From Bdellovibrionales bacterium (lineage in GTDB: Bacteria > Bdellovibrionota > Bdellovibrionia > Bdellovibrionales > UBA1609), in assembly GCA_016716765.1 (NCBI GenBank), contig JADJVA010000020.1, forward strand, positions 682,001 through 746,000: 64,000 bases of DNA, in the 5' to 3' direction. The notes below the pieces were generated by a model. It did not search any database. It was not told the origin of the DNA and was given only the letters and a program-made list of their open reading frames with translations. The position numbers and the translations under genes are program-made. Positions 53,942 to 63,005 of the stretch are shown one piece after another. Within the stretch, counting starts at the first letter, position 1, and each line of letters begins with the position of its first letter.

Positions 53942-56900
53942 TTGAAAAAAATAAATAGTGCCGGTCAGGGCCAAGTCTCTTTCGTCTCCTGTACTTCCGA
54001 TACCATTGTTTTTTTGCGCTATGCATTATTTATTCTTCTGCTTCTTCCTGTTCTCATTTCTTTTCCTCAGACGGGAAGGGCCAACACTTCTCAATTCGTC
54101 CGAGTAAGTAAAACATGTTTGATCCAATTGATCGAAGAGTATGCACCTGAAAGGGCTAAAACTTTAGCTCGCTACTCAAAGGAGGCGGAGAAGGTCATTT
54201 CTGAAGTTCGCGAGCAACAGAAACTTCCCCGACATGGTTCTTTTTTGGAAGAAATGGCTTTGGCTTCAAAATGGCAGGGTGTTTCTGGTCCCCAAGCCTT
54301 CGAAGCTTTTCTTCCAAATGGCCTTCAATTTTTATCAAATCCGACTCCGAACAGCGAACATCCCTTAATGGCAGGGCGCCTTGTTCCTGAATCCTCAGCA
54401 ATGGCTCGAGTAAATTTCAATTGGCGAGGCAATGCCTATGGCACAGACATCTATTTTACAAAACCAATCCCCACTGATCGAATGACAATTCAAAATAGCC
54501 AAGGATATCTCATCGGACCTGAAATTCCCGTCGTCTATTGGCGCATACATGGTGGAGGCACCCCCAGCGCAGTTGCGAGTAACGCCAGCACCACCGCCAG
54601 CTTCATGGTGAAGCACGGCATCGCCACCGTTGCGGTTGATCAACAGGGACATGGACGTGGTATTCGTGATTTGGTTATGAGCATGGAAGAGCAAGTCGAG
54701 ATGAATCTAGAAATCATGAGGCATCTGGTCCATCCGGAGGTTAAGGTTCTCTTCGATGGGCATAGCTGGGGAGGGCAGGCGGCCTATGTTGCTTGGCTAC
54801 TCGACAAGGGAGATAACCCTCTCTACAAGCAAATCATCGGCTACATAGCTGAATCTCCTCCCGGAGACGTGACTCTTGGCGGATCGTCGAGAGAGCGACT
54901 TTTTGGTGAAGAGGTCATCTGGAAAAGACTCGTTGGGAGCGATCGCCATCTGGTTGCGGAAAGCGACTGGAATTTCATGAACAATATTATAAGAAATCTT
55001 AAAATAAGCATGGTGGCGCCTTGGGCAACTGACTTAACTTTTATGGGCTACAAATGGAATCCAATTTCTGCACAAGATCTGAACAAATTGAAACCCCTGC
55101 TGGTTATCGTGGGCCAACACGATGGTCTCGTTTACGTGGGCCGCGAAGAGGCCTTTCAGGAACATTTGGGGAAAATTCTTCCTCCCAATCGCTTTGTCGT
55201 ACTTGGGCCTGGCAGAACCTACGAAAACGCCAAGCCAACAGATCCACTTAAGAACACTGGCCATCAAATTAGCGATCGTTATCGAGATGGCAAAGACAAA
55301 CCTGATACACTTCTCAGAGAACTTGAATTTGTTTCTGAGATTTCAAAAAGAGACTTTCCTGAAATAAAACCAAATCCGGAAATGGAAAATGCAGTAGGCC
55401 TCCTCTATCGCCTATTTCTCCTCTATTCGAATAACTTTGCAGCGAGAGCATTTTTCAACGATCACGTCGAGTATATTCACCAGCCAACTCCGGAACTGGT
55501 GAGGCGCCAAGAAAGATCGACGGAAATCATCAAATTCTTTGCGAGACGCCAAACTGAAATCGCAAGGCTTGCGAACAGGAATGAAACTGACAGGCAAAGA
55601 ACTGAGAAGGAATTCGATGATCAGTTTAAGATCAAAGGCGGATATGAGGGCGCAAGAAAGGAATTGGAAGTTGATCACTCCCCAGAACGAAAAAGAATAT
55701 TGCACGACTATGTAGTGTCCATCGACCAAGCTGAGAAAGATGCGGGAAGGACATTTGATGAGAATCCTTCGAAGGAAGAACGTATCCGTTTGGTGAATAA
55801 GTACGGAGAGCCTCTCGTCAGTCAAATCGAAACTTCAATTGTGCTTAAGGATATCAAAAGAACCGTCGGGATCATTCGAAAGTCCTATGAGGAAGAGGGC
55901 CCAGTCCAAATTAGCCAGCGCATTGAACATCTTTTTAGGGAAAATGGAATTGATCCTCCGATACAAACTGAGATTGACTCATTTCTGAGCGGTGAGATAG
56001 ATCGGCTAAAGGCACCCCCGGCAGGGCATGTATTTAAAAACCAAAAGATGGAGAACGATTTTCCTAAAACCTTTGCCTCCGCCGAACAGGCTCTGATTAA
56101 TTTGAAAAGGACGAGGGCTTCTCGCTATGCGAACCACATTGCTGAGATTCAAAGACAAGTGCCAACCCCTAAAGGGATAAATCGTCCAGCAGAAGCCATG
56201 TGGGAAATGAGGCTTCTCCCGCTTACCCCAGAAAGAAGATTCCAACTATCCACTTATATTCGAACCCATGGGAGCGTGACACTTGAGGCTGCAACGCTGA
56301 GAGAACTCCGTATGGAGCAAGAATTAGCCGAGTGGGAAGAGAAAGAACTCTCTAACCTTTTAGACGGAGACTTTGAGAGTGTGGATGACATGGGCTACAG
56401 AAGTGGAGAAAACAGTAGAGAGGAGACAACCGGTCAATCTATAGGTACTCGAGCCCTCTATTTCACAGGCGACCAAGAGAGACATGTTGGTTCGATTCAT
56501 TCCCCCGAAAGAGCTCTGTATCGAAGATCAAAACTGGCAGCTCTGGAAGAATTTCTCTTCATCACAGGTGAAATACGTGACGGTGAATATGTCAGGCCAT
56601 TTACCACCGCTCGAATGACGGATTCCCAAAAACTCAGGCAGTTCGTCGGTAGGAGAAAAGCAATCAAGGCAGAAATAGATCAAATGGCCGCGGCACTTCA
56701 GGAGACAAACGCAAGCTTAAGCCTTCTTAGAACAGATCGAAATAAAGCTTTAAAAACACTCGCCACTTACTTGTCAGAAGGAATATCTAACGGATTGAAT
56801 CTTGCCATCGACAAGGCCGAAAAAGAGTTGTCAGAAATTGAGCAAATTTACGCTCAATTTAGTGAGAGAAGAATGAACACCCTGCTCGAGCTTGAAGAGA

Positions 56901-57520
56901 CAGGTCAGTTAACAAAAGATGCCGTTCTAGGTAAGCTCGATAGTTTTACAGATATTGAAAGGGAATTTACTTCGAAAAGAGATAACTATCTTGCGTCGTT
57001 GCATGAGATCAAAATGGTGCGTTTAGAAGAAGCTCAAAGTGGAAATATAATATCCCCCGGAGATATCGATGGATCGAAAACCAAAACCCTCATTGAATCT
57101 CTCCTTGGTGATTTCAGGATTTCAGAGGATGGGAGTCTCATTGCTTCACCTGACAGTCTCGAGGGCAGACTCCTGGCAGGCGAAAGAGAGCGAGATAATA
57201 TTCTCGCAGTCTTGACGACCAAAAAGGGAGAATGGAATGAGATTGGGATGAGAATTTCCGAGGCTGACCAAGACCCCTCTGGATCGGGAACTGCGGAGGG
57301 CAATAGGTACACTCGTTCATTCAAAATTGAAATCAAGAGACTTTTAGATCACAATCTTGAAACTGTTTTGATGATGTTGACGGAAGGAAACATGGCCCCT
57401 ATCTATATGGAGGCCTTGCGGGCGACTCTGACCCATTGGGAAAGTCAGGATATGTGGCGCCGAGTCCTTCAACAACAAGACGACCCGAAAAATGAATGGT
57501 ACGCTTTAAAAGGTCATTGA
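53942..57520 (+). CDS. 1192-residue secreted alpha/beta hydrolase with long charged helical tail
   Basis: TTG 53942 is chosen for AAGGAAAAG at 7 bases; the frame opens earlier at 53903. A hydrophobic helix (LRYALFILLLLPVLISF) serves as signal or anchor. Residues 60-480 form an alpha/beta hydrolase: oxyanion-hole region YWRIHGGGT, nucleophile elbow FDGHSWGGQAAYV (Ser near 272), acid in VIVGQHDGLVYVG (Asp near 390), and His in NTGHQISDR near 439. From about 500 to 1150 it is highly charged and helical (EKEFDDQFKIKGGYEGARKE, EIEQIYAQFSERRMNTLLEL), suggesting a long coiled coil. No family known to me pairs these two parts. Confidence 0.75.
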   Translation: MKKINSAGQGQVSFVSCTSDTIVFLRYALFILLLLPVLISFPQTGRANTSQFVRVSKTCLIQLIEEYAPERAKTLARYSKEAEKVISEVREQQKLPRHGSFLEEMALASKWQGVSGPQAFEAFLPNGLQFLSNPTPNSEHPLMAGRLVPESSAMARVNFNWRGNAYGTDIYFTKPIPTDRMTIQNSQGYLIGPEIPVVYWRIHGGGTPSAVASNASTTASFMVKHGIATVAVDQQGHGRGIRDLVMSMEEQVEMNLEIMRHLVHPEVKVLFDGHSWGGQAAYVAWLLDKGDNPLYKQIIGYIAESPPGDVTLGGSSRERLFGEEVIWKRLVGSDRHLVAESDWNFMNNIIRNLKISMVAPWATDLTFMGYKWNPISAQDLNKLKPLLVIVGQHDGLVYVGREEAFQEHLGKILPPNRFVVLGPGRTYENAKPTDPLKNTGHQISDRYRDGKDKPDTLLRELEFVSEISKRDFPEIKPNPEMENAVGLLYRLFLLYSNNFAARAFFNDHVEYIHQPTPELVRRQERSTEIIKFFARRQTEIARLANRNETDRQRTEKEFDDQFKIKGGYEGARKELEVDHSPERKRILHDYVVSIDQAEKDAGRTFDENPSKEERIRLVNKYGEPLVSQIETSIVLKDIKRTVGIIRKSYEEEGPVQISQRIEHLFRENGIDPPIQTEIDSFLSGEIDRLKAPPAGHVFKNQKMENDFPKTFASAEQALINLKRTRASRYANHIAEIQRQVPTPKGINRPAEAMWEMRLLPLTPERRFQLSTYIRTHGSVTLEAATLRELRMEQELAEWEEKELSNLLDGDFESVDDMGYRSGENSREETTGQSIGTRALYFTGDQERHVGSIHSPERALYRRSKLAALEEFLFITGEIRDGEYVRPFTTARMTDSQKLRQFVGRRKAIKAEIDQMAAALQETNASLSLLRTDRNKALKTLATYLSEGISNGLNLAIDKAEKELSEIEQIYAQFSERRMNTLLELEETGQLTKDAVLGKLDSFTDIEREFTSKRDNYLASLHEIKMVRLEEAQSGNIISPGDIDGSKTKTLIESLLGDFRISEDGSLIASPDSLEGRLLAGERERDNILAVLTTKKGEWNEIGMRISEADQDPSGSGTAEGNRYTRSFKIEIKRLLDHNLETVLMMLTEGNMAPIYMEALRATLTHWESQDMWRRVLQQQDDPKNEWYALKGH

Positions 57521-57603
57521 AATAGAGGATATGGCTCGATTTGTGCAACTTCCATGCGCTTGCAGCGAATTTAATTGTTGTGACAACGTAAAATGGAGAT
57601 TGG

Positions 57604-58422
57604 TTGCAAATTTTTTATCATTTTTTTATGAATTTGATCGCAATTGCCCTCGTGCTCTGGGCGCCCTGCAGTGCGGGGGCCCTTGGGGGTATTTCTGAGA
57701 AAGCTTTCGTCAAAGGCACCTTGGAACATATCGAAGAGATCCAAGTCGCTGGCCGCTTCTTGCTTGAAAATCATAGTGTTTATCGAGATTGGTTTACAAT
57801 TACCGAATGGCAGGTACTTGAATATCACTTAAGGAACTTTTTGGAAGTCCACGATCTTCCAAAAATCTGGGACCGAAATGAATTGACCAGATGGGGCTAT
57901 CCTGAGCATTTGCCTGTTGTAAAGGCAGTTCTTTCTGTCACTCATGGCGTTTCAAGAGGATCACTGCCAAATGGTCACATCTTTTTTAAAGTTTTGGCCG
58001 CGATGAATGCGACCGAGTCCACCTATAAAAAGGCTTGGATGAACCACAAAAAAATCGACCACGAATCGGCAATAACGCTCAAACGAGTTGAATATATTCT
58101 GGATGTCATTGTCACCAAAATGTCCATAAAGCGTGCTGAGGAGATGGGGTTTTCTTATAAAAAATATGATGCCACTGATTGGCTCATAAACCCGCGCGTG
58201 CCGTTAAATCAAACTTACAACTACAGAGCAGAGGTTGATTTTATTTTGAGATTTGAACGAGACTTCCATAACTACTTGTTAGTTCAATCAAACCAGTACC
58301 GCTGGCGGCATCCGCTTTCTAGTTGCCTTAATATCCGAAAACATTTGGGTAATTATCGTCGAAAAAATAAAATTAAAAAGAGTTGTCGATCTGATCTCGC
58401 ATATTCCGGGTTTGAAAGTTGA
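57604..58422 (+). CDS. Secreted helical protein of unknown function
   Basis: 272 residues from TTG 57604 (GGAG five bases upstream); ATG 57628 is an alternative. Signal peptide NLIAIALVLWAPCSAGA. The mature protein is mostly helical, rich in His, Arg and Tyr, with no catalytic motif that I recognise. It begins 84 bases after the giant hydrolase gene and on the same strand, so it may share its transcript. Confidence 0.55.
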   Translation: MQIFYHFFMNLIAIALVLWAPCSAGALGGISEKAFVKGTLEHIEEIQVAGRFLLENHSVYRDWFTITEWQVLEYHLRNFLEVHDLPKIWDRNELTRWGYPEHLPVVKAVLSVTHGVSRGSLPNGHIFFKVLAAMNATESTYKKAWMNHKKIDHESAITLKRVEYILDVIVTKMSIKRAEEMGFSYKKYDATDWLINPRVPLNQTYNYRAEVDFILRFERDFHNYLLVQSNQYRWRHPLSSCLNIRKHLGNYRRKNKIKKSCRSDLAYSGFES

Positions 58423-58458
58423 AATATGCCAACTGCAAACGAGTAGACGAACTGCTCT

Positions 58459-59271
58459 CTAAAGGTGCCGACGTGGGCGTAAACTCACGAAGTTATAAGT
58501 TCGTCCATCAACTTGAACCCACTTCAGAGGGATCGGGGTTAAATTACCTGGGATAAACTCGATTTTGATAGCACCGTAGCCGTGATCATAACCATACGGC
58601 AAACTAGATTCCAAATGAAAGATGTCAGATCCGACTTTTCTGATGTCCCAGAAATCGACAAATCCAGTTGTGTTGGAGAACAAAGCGATCAGTTTTTGTC
58701 GATAATATTCCTCAGATTGGGGCAAGACCACTTCACCGGGCCAGATTTCAAGGTTCAGTTGCGGGTACTCCACGGGCCCATGCACACTCTGATTTCCAAT
58801 CGTGGACACGAACATAGTGACGCTCTGGCCGTTTTCCGCATCCACCAAGTTATAGGCACCCGCCGGCAACTGAGCCATCGTTTCATAAAGAAGACGGACC
58901 CTAGTCACCGAGGAGTCGCTAGGGAGGGGGCCGATAGGAGCACCGTATACAGGAATTTCTCGACCATCCATCATCTGTATGCCGGTGATTTTGGGCTGGC
59001 TGTTAGCGGCCATGACCATAAGTTCCGCAGGATCTGTTGTTTCCACTTGAAAGACATTGCCGTCACGGTTAACGATTTTATGGCTCGGATTATCTTTCAA
59101 AACCCCGATCAGTTTCGTCCCGTGAGCGAACGGAGGATGAACGTTTTCGTCGAAAACGGTCAGCCGAAGCAAGCAAGAGGGTTTTTCACTGACCTCCCAA
59201 GGGACCTGCGGGCCCGCAAAGGCAGGTGCATTGACAACCATAGCCGCGCAAAACATGATCAAAGTCTTCAT
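58459..59271 (-). CDS. Secreted protein of unknown function, possibly acquired
   Basis: ATG 59271 follows CGGAGG at good spacing; 270 residues. Signal peptide MKTLIMFCAAMVVNAPAFA. The mature part is beta-rich (VHPPFAHGTKLIGVLKDN, ITGIQMMDGREIPVYG) with Ig-like strand patterns but no recognised motif. The codons look more GC-rich than those of the neighbours, and it stands next to the decayed IS3 element, so recent transfer is possible. A long open frame on the other strand (58582-59352) is judged a shadow. Confidence 0.6.
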   Translation of the reverse strand: MKTLIMFCAAMVVNAPAFAGPQVPWEVSEKPSCLLRLTVFDENVHPPFAHGTKLIGVLKDNPSHKIVNRDGNVFQVETTDPAELMVMAANSQPKITGIQMMDGREIPVYGAPIGPLPSDSSVTRVRLLYETMAQLPAGAYNLVDAENGQSVTMFVSTIGNQSVHGPVEYPQLNLEIWPGEVVLPQSEEYYRQKLIALFSNTTGFVDFWDIRKVGSDIFHLESSLPYGYDHGYGAIKIEFIPGNLTPIPLKWVQVDGRTYNFVSLRPRRHL

Positions 59272-59406
59272 GGCAGAACCTCCGGTGGAGGGCCGTATAC
59301 ACATTGCAGATGTAGGGGGTCAAGGCCAAACCTCAACAATGTCTTGCATTAATATTGGGAAATGACAGAGAAAACCCAGATGATATCGGCGGTTGGCCCT
59401 TAAAAC

Positions 59407-60559
59407 TGTAGGCCTTGCATCTTGAGTCATGGTGCGTAATAACCCCCGGCAGAGTCCGGTAAAGGAGCACCAAATGAAGAAGAGATTTAGCGAGGAACAA
59501 ATAATTTCTGCGGTAAAAAACTGGAGACGGGATCGCCAGCAAAAGAGGTGTCGCGCGAGATGGGCGTGACGATTCAGACTCTCTACCATTGGAAGAAGCG
59601 TTTTGGTGGTATGGACGTGACCGACGCCAGACGGCTGAAAGACCTGGAGATGGAGAATACGCGCCTAAAAGGATCGTGGCGGACCAGGCCTCGACATCGT
59701 CTTTGAAGGATGTGAACTCAAAAAGTGGTGAGGTCCAGCGACAAGAGAACGGAGGCCTCATACCTTGTTGAAAATACGAGGTCTCCAAGGCTCGAACCAG
59801 CTGTCTGCTGGGCCTCCATCACCACCTTGTATTATAATCCAAAAGAGAATGGAGACCAGCCTCTGGCGTCGCGATTGTCGAGCTAGCGACAGAGCATAGA
59901 AGGTTCGGTCACCCGCGGCTATTTGTTCTTCTCAAGAGGGAAATATCTGATCTCAACCACAAACGATCGCGTCGGATTTATCAAAACTAAAGCTTCAGAT
60001 TGGACGCAGGAAGAGAAAGCTTGGTCCTCCCAGACTGCCGGCCACACAATGGGACCCAATCAAATATGGGCTATTGACTTCATGTTCGACTTTATCGAGT
60101 CAGGAAGGCGCCTTAAAATTCCACCATTGTCGATGAATTCGCAAAACTCTCCCCGGAGTTCTGGTTGATCAATCCATTCGAGGAATTGACGTCACCGAAT
60201 ATCTCGACCACTTAGCCGGGGAAAATACCCTCAGATCATCCGGGTCGATCAGGGTACGGAATTTACGTCGAGGGCGATGCTTGACTGGGCCTATCGTCAT
60301 GGCATTCAGCTGAGTTTACAAAGGTAAGAAAACCTAACCAAATTGTCGAATCTTTCAATCGAGAGTTCGTGACGAGTGCCTCAACGAGCACGTCTTTTCT
60401 CTCGAAGATGCTCGAGAGAAAATCGACACCTGGCACTGGAGGTACAACAACATCAATCCACATTCAGCACTAGGAATGAAATCTCCAATTGAATTTGCAA
60501 AGGAACAGGAATCTATGTTAGCAAGCTAACGCCACATGACTCAGGTTACTCGACCTACA
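59407..60559 (+). mobile_element. Decayed IS3-family insertion sequence
   Basis: The ends are imperfect inverted repeats: left TGTAGGCCTTGCATCTTGAG at 59407, and the complement of the right end reads TGTAGGTCGAGTAACCTGAG; TGAGTCATG is shared further in. The element starts TG and ends CA, as in IS3. Inside, ORF A begins at ATG 59474 (MKKRFSEEQIISAVK), then needs a frameshift to read TGSPAKEVSREMGVTIQTLY. ORF B shows broken pieces of the integrase core: IRVDQGTEFTSRAMLDWAYR (with the Asp and Glu region) and HSALGMKSPIEFA. Many stops and shifts make it inactive. No target duplication is left. Confidence 0.85.
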
Positions 60560-60560
60560 G

Positions 60561-60989
60561 AGTCTTGGGCCAACCGCCTATCCCACCGCTCATTGCCATG
60601 CGATTATTGATCAGACCCAACTATTGAATACATTCGCACGAAGAAAAGGTCTTGGATCCGTTCCCATTCTTGCCTACGATTTAGTTTTTCCCGATTATGA
60701 ACGCCGTGAAAGTTTAAACCAGCTCCTGCCAATTCCTATGCTTGTGAGACAGCTCAAATTCAATCAATCTGAATTTGATGAAAAATTGGTTTCCGGCGAC
60801 CTTGAGATGGCCCTCCAAGTCTTTGAAAGTGGAGGGTATTCGTACCAAAACTCAGTGCTGCTGCTCAGTTATGCGGCGGCGTTCCTACAACTTTCTCGCC
60901 CCGAGCGTATGAGTCAATTACATATTCAGAGTGTTTCAACTTGCAAGCCTATCAGACCAAACAAGGGTTCTTCTCGCAAAATTCTCTAG
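60561..60989 (+). pseudogene. C-terminal fragment of a gene cut at the IS3 right end
   Basis: The frame is open from the very edge of the IS (AGT at 60561) to TAG at 60989, reading SLGPTAYPTAHCHAIIDQTQ, then LLNTFARRKGLGSVPILAYD. An internal TTG at 60624 could start a 121-residue product, but it has no ribosome binding site. The 5' part is not found on the other side of the IS at 59406, so that side was deleted as well. Family not recognised. The sequence is ordered protein, not random. Confidence 0.6.
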
Positions 60990-60993
60990 CATT

Positions 60994-62535
60994 TCAATAC
61001 GAGAGTTTGTCCGATTCTGCGAATTCTAATCGAATATGAATTTGTCCGTTTAATCTATCATTTAAGCGATTCACCAGCCATCGAAGAACCTCTTGGGTAT
61101 TGCTGCTATTAAAGCGACTTAAATCCGTGGAACCGTCTAAAAGTATGGAATCTCTGATTTCAATAAACCCTTTCAGAAGCTCATCTATCTCTGATAAGTC
61201 CTCACCTAGGCCTATAATAGTTCTTCCCAGACTATGTACAATTACAAACTCCGGTTGAATGTCATGCCGAGTGTTTCGAACGAAATCTAAAAAAGTAGAA
61301 AGATCCTGTCGACTGGGGAGTATTACGGGGAATAGTTTTATAGGCTCTTTTAAACGAGGATTCGCAAGCTGATGATTAGGAATACTGCTCCACCATTCCA
61401 ATGACTTTGGATGAATGTGAACGAATTTTGGTTTGAGACTCAATTCACCCAAGTCATAATTCACAAAAGTTGTACGCACTATGTACTCCAAGGAATCTAC
61501 TTCTGTATCGCCCCCCAATGAAAACCAGCGCTCTTCAAAGGGGTCAAATACAAATGCTCCTTCTCTCTGCTCGTCTAAACTTAAACATAGATCTCGCAAA
61601 TCACTTATTCCAGAATCATAGGTTCGATGGAGTTGGTACGGTCGATTAGAATGCCGAACCGGACCAGCGATCAAAGGAAAATCATTATGAACAGAAAGTC
61701 CTTCTTGATTTGATGATGGAAGTCGAGTCTCACGTTTAAGCAATTCGAGATAGGCAACCCTTACACCCTCGAAAGGAAAACCGCGCTTATTACGCCTAAC
61801 TTCGGCCACAGCCTTTGGGATTTGCTCGAATAAGGAATCAGCTGAATGCCCCAACCCCAATTCGAGGTATTCAATCATATTGGGCAGATCTTCAATTGCC
61901 GCCGCACTGTATTGCTCACTGAAGAGACTCCTCAATGCTAAATATGAAACCTGTTTGTCAACATTATATGCAATCATCGATCTCATAAGCTTTGGCAGAA
62001 AGAAATAATATCCAATCTCATGTCCCCCCTGAGCTCGTTCCAATTCTCCGTACAACTCGGCTATTTGCTCGAGAGTCCAGCCATGTCGAATGGCCAAGGG
62101 TAAATTAGTCAATGCATAGCGGAGTGCCCTGACTGCAACTATTTTTTTAAGATCCTCCACCTGCGTAGACAGATTTGTGTTTGATTTTCTTGCAGCCTCA
62201 AAGCTCTGGATAAGCAGCTTTGAAAAGTCACCGAGTTCTAAAAATATATATTCCCTGGAATTCAAGAGAACATGAAGGATAGCAAGGATTTGTGATTGGG
62301 ATATCCCAGAATATCCTGCCGTACGAACCAAATTTGGAAGATCTTTTAAAAATAGTTCTGCGTGATCTGCATAGAATCGGCTAAGAGCTCCCTTGAGGCC
62401 GTCCTCTTGCGTTTTCGTCAGAATAACCGCACATCGTGACTGGTGTCCCTCAGATGCACTAGCGCTATAAAGGGGGGGAGAAAATCCGATCAAGAGAAAA
62501 AAAACCAAGCAGAAGCCGTTCAGAGCTTGATACAT
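60994..62535 (-). CDS. Secreted protein of unknown function
   Basis: 513 residues. Signal peptide MYQALNGFCLVFFLLIGFSPPLYSASA. The first 280 residues are helical (VLTKTQEDGLKGALSRFYAD, then DLPNLVRTAGYSG); the last 200 are mixed alpha/beta with a strand HIHPKSLEWWSS and a segment KPKFVHIHP that could hold a metal or active-site His pair, resembling JAMM/MPN-like 'HxHP' turns only loosely. No family assigned. It lies just upstream (in its own direction) of the IS-cut fragment. Confidence 0.6.
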   Translation of the reverse strand: MYQALNGFCLVFFLLIGFSPPLYSASASEGHQSRCAVILTKTQEDGLKGALSRFYADHAELFLKDLPNLVRTAGYSGISQSQILAILHVLLNSREYIFLELGDFSKLLIQSFEAARKSNTNLSTQVEDLKKIVAVRALRYALTNLPLAIRHGWTLEQIAELYGELERAQGGHEIGYYFFLPKLMRSMIAYNVDKQVSYLALRSLFSEQYSAAAIEDLPNMIEYLELGLGHSADSLFEQIPKAVAEVRRNKRGFPFEGVRVAYLELLKRETRLPSSNQEGLSVHNDFPLIAGPVRHSNRPYQLHRTYDSGISDLRDLCLSLDEQREGAFVFDPFEERWFSLGGDTEVDSLEYIVRTTFVNYDLGELSLKPKFVHIHPKSLEWWSSIPNHQLANPRLKEPIKLFPVILPSRQDLSTFLDFVRNTRHDIQPEFVIVHSLGRTIIGLGEDLSEIDELLKGFIEIRDSILLDGSTDLSRFNSSNTQEVLRWLVNRLNDRLNGQIHIRLEFAESDKLSY

Positions 62536-62611
62536 CTAGCCTACTCCCAATACCTGTAGCATTTTTGTTCGTAACCGTAGAACCCAAACCGATGATCCCA
62601 AGAGCTGAAAA

Positions 62612-62688
62612 TGGTAGCGAGGGAGGGACTTGAACCCCCGACACGCGGATTATGATTCCGCTGCTCTAACCAGCTGAGCTACCCCGCC
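62612..62688 (-). tRNA. tRNA-Met (CAU), elongator type
   Basis: 77 bases with encoded CCA. Acceptor GGCGGGG pairs with CCTCGCT (two G-U pairs). D arm AGCTCAGCTGGTTAGAGC, anticodon stem GCGGA/TCCGC with loop ATCATAA (CAT anticodon), T arm GGGGGTTCAAGTCCC. Lacks the initiator mark of an unpaired first base, so it is elongator Met; a tRNA-Ile2 with modified C34 cannot be excluded from sequence alone. Confidence 0.95.
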
Positions 62689-62990
62689 ACGTTCGAAGAA
62701 AATGCCCTATTTCTCGTGCACAAGCGACAATGACGATGCATGACAACGTCCACGGTATTTTCGCTTGAGAACACACGCATAACGATAGGAGGGTCTTTTC
62801 TACACATAGCAGGACACTTCTGTCAATGACCCGGCAGCATCCTTGCCGAAGCACCGATGGATTGTTTTTGCGTCGCGCAAAATAATAAATACCATTCCAA
62901 TTAAGGGGTCGACTTGACCCCCACATTGGCCTCGACGAAAGTATTGATTGGGGGTTTTCTGTCAGATACACGCGCTCAACTTATTAAGAA
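62689..62990. other. Intergenic region between tRNA-Met and the right-edge gene
   Basis: About 300 bases without a supported gene. The minus-strand frame at 62666-62971 overlaps the tRNA and is not considered real. A promoter for the minus-strand tRNA is expected here, but I cannot pick one out. Confidence 0.4.
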
Positions 62991-63005
62991 ACAAGGAGGG
63001 GGAAG

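Noticed and set aside
58582..59352. 256-residue open frame on the plus strand
   Set aside because: It is antisense to 58459-59271, which has a signal peptide and a good ribosome binding site. The plus-strand product has no signal, no recognisable motif and an Arg/His-rich composition typical of shadows.
62666..62971. 101-residue open frame on the minus strand
   Set aside because: It overlaps tRNA-Met and has no ribosome binding site or family signal.
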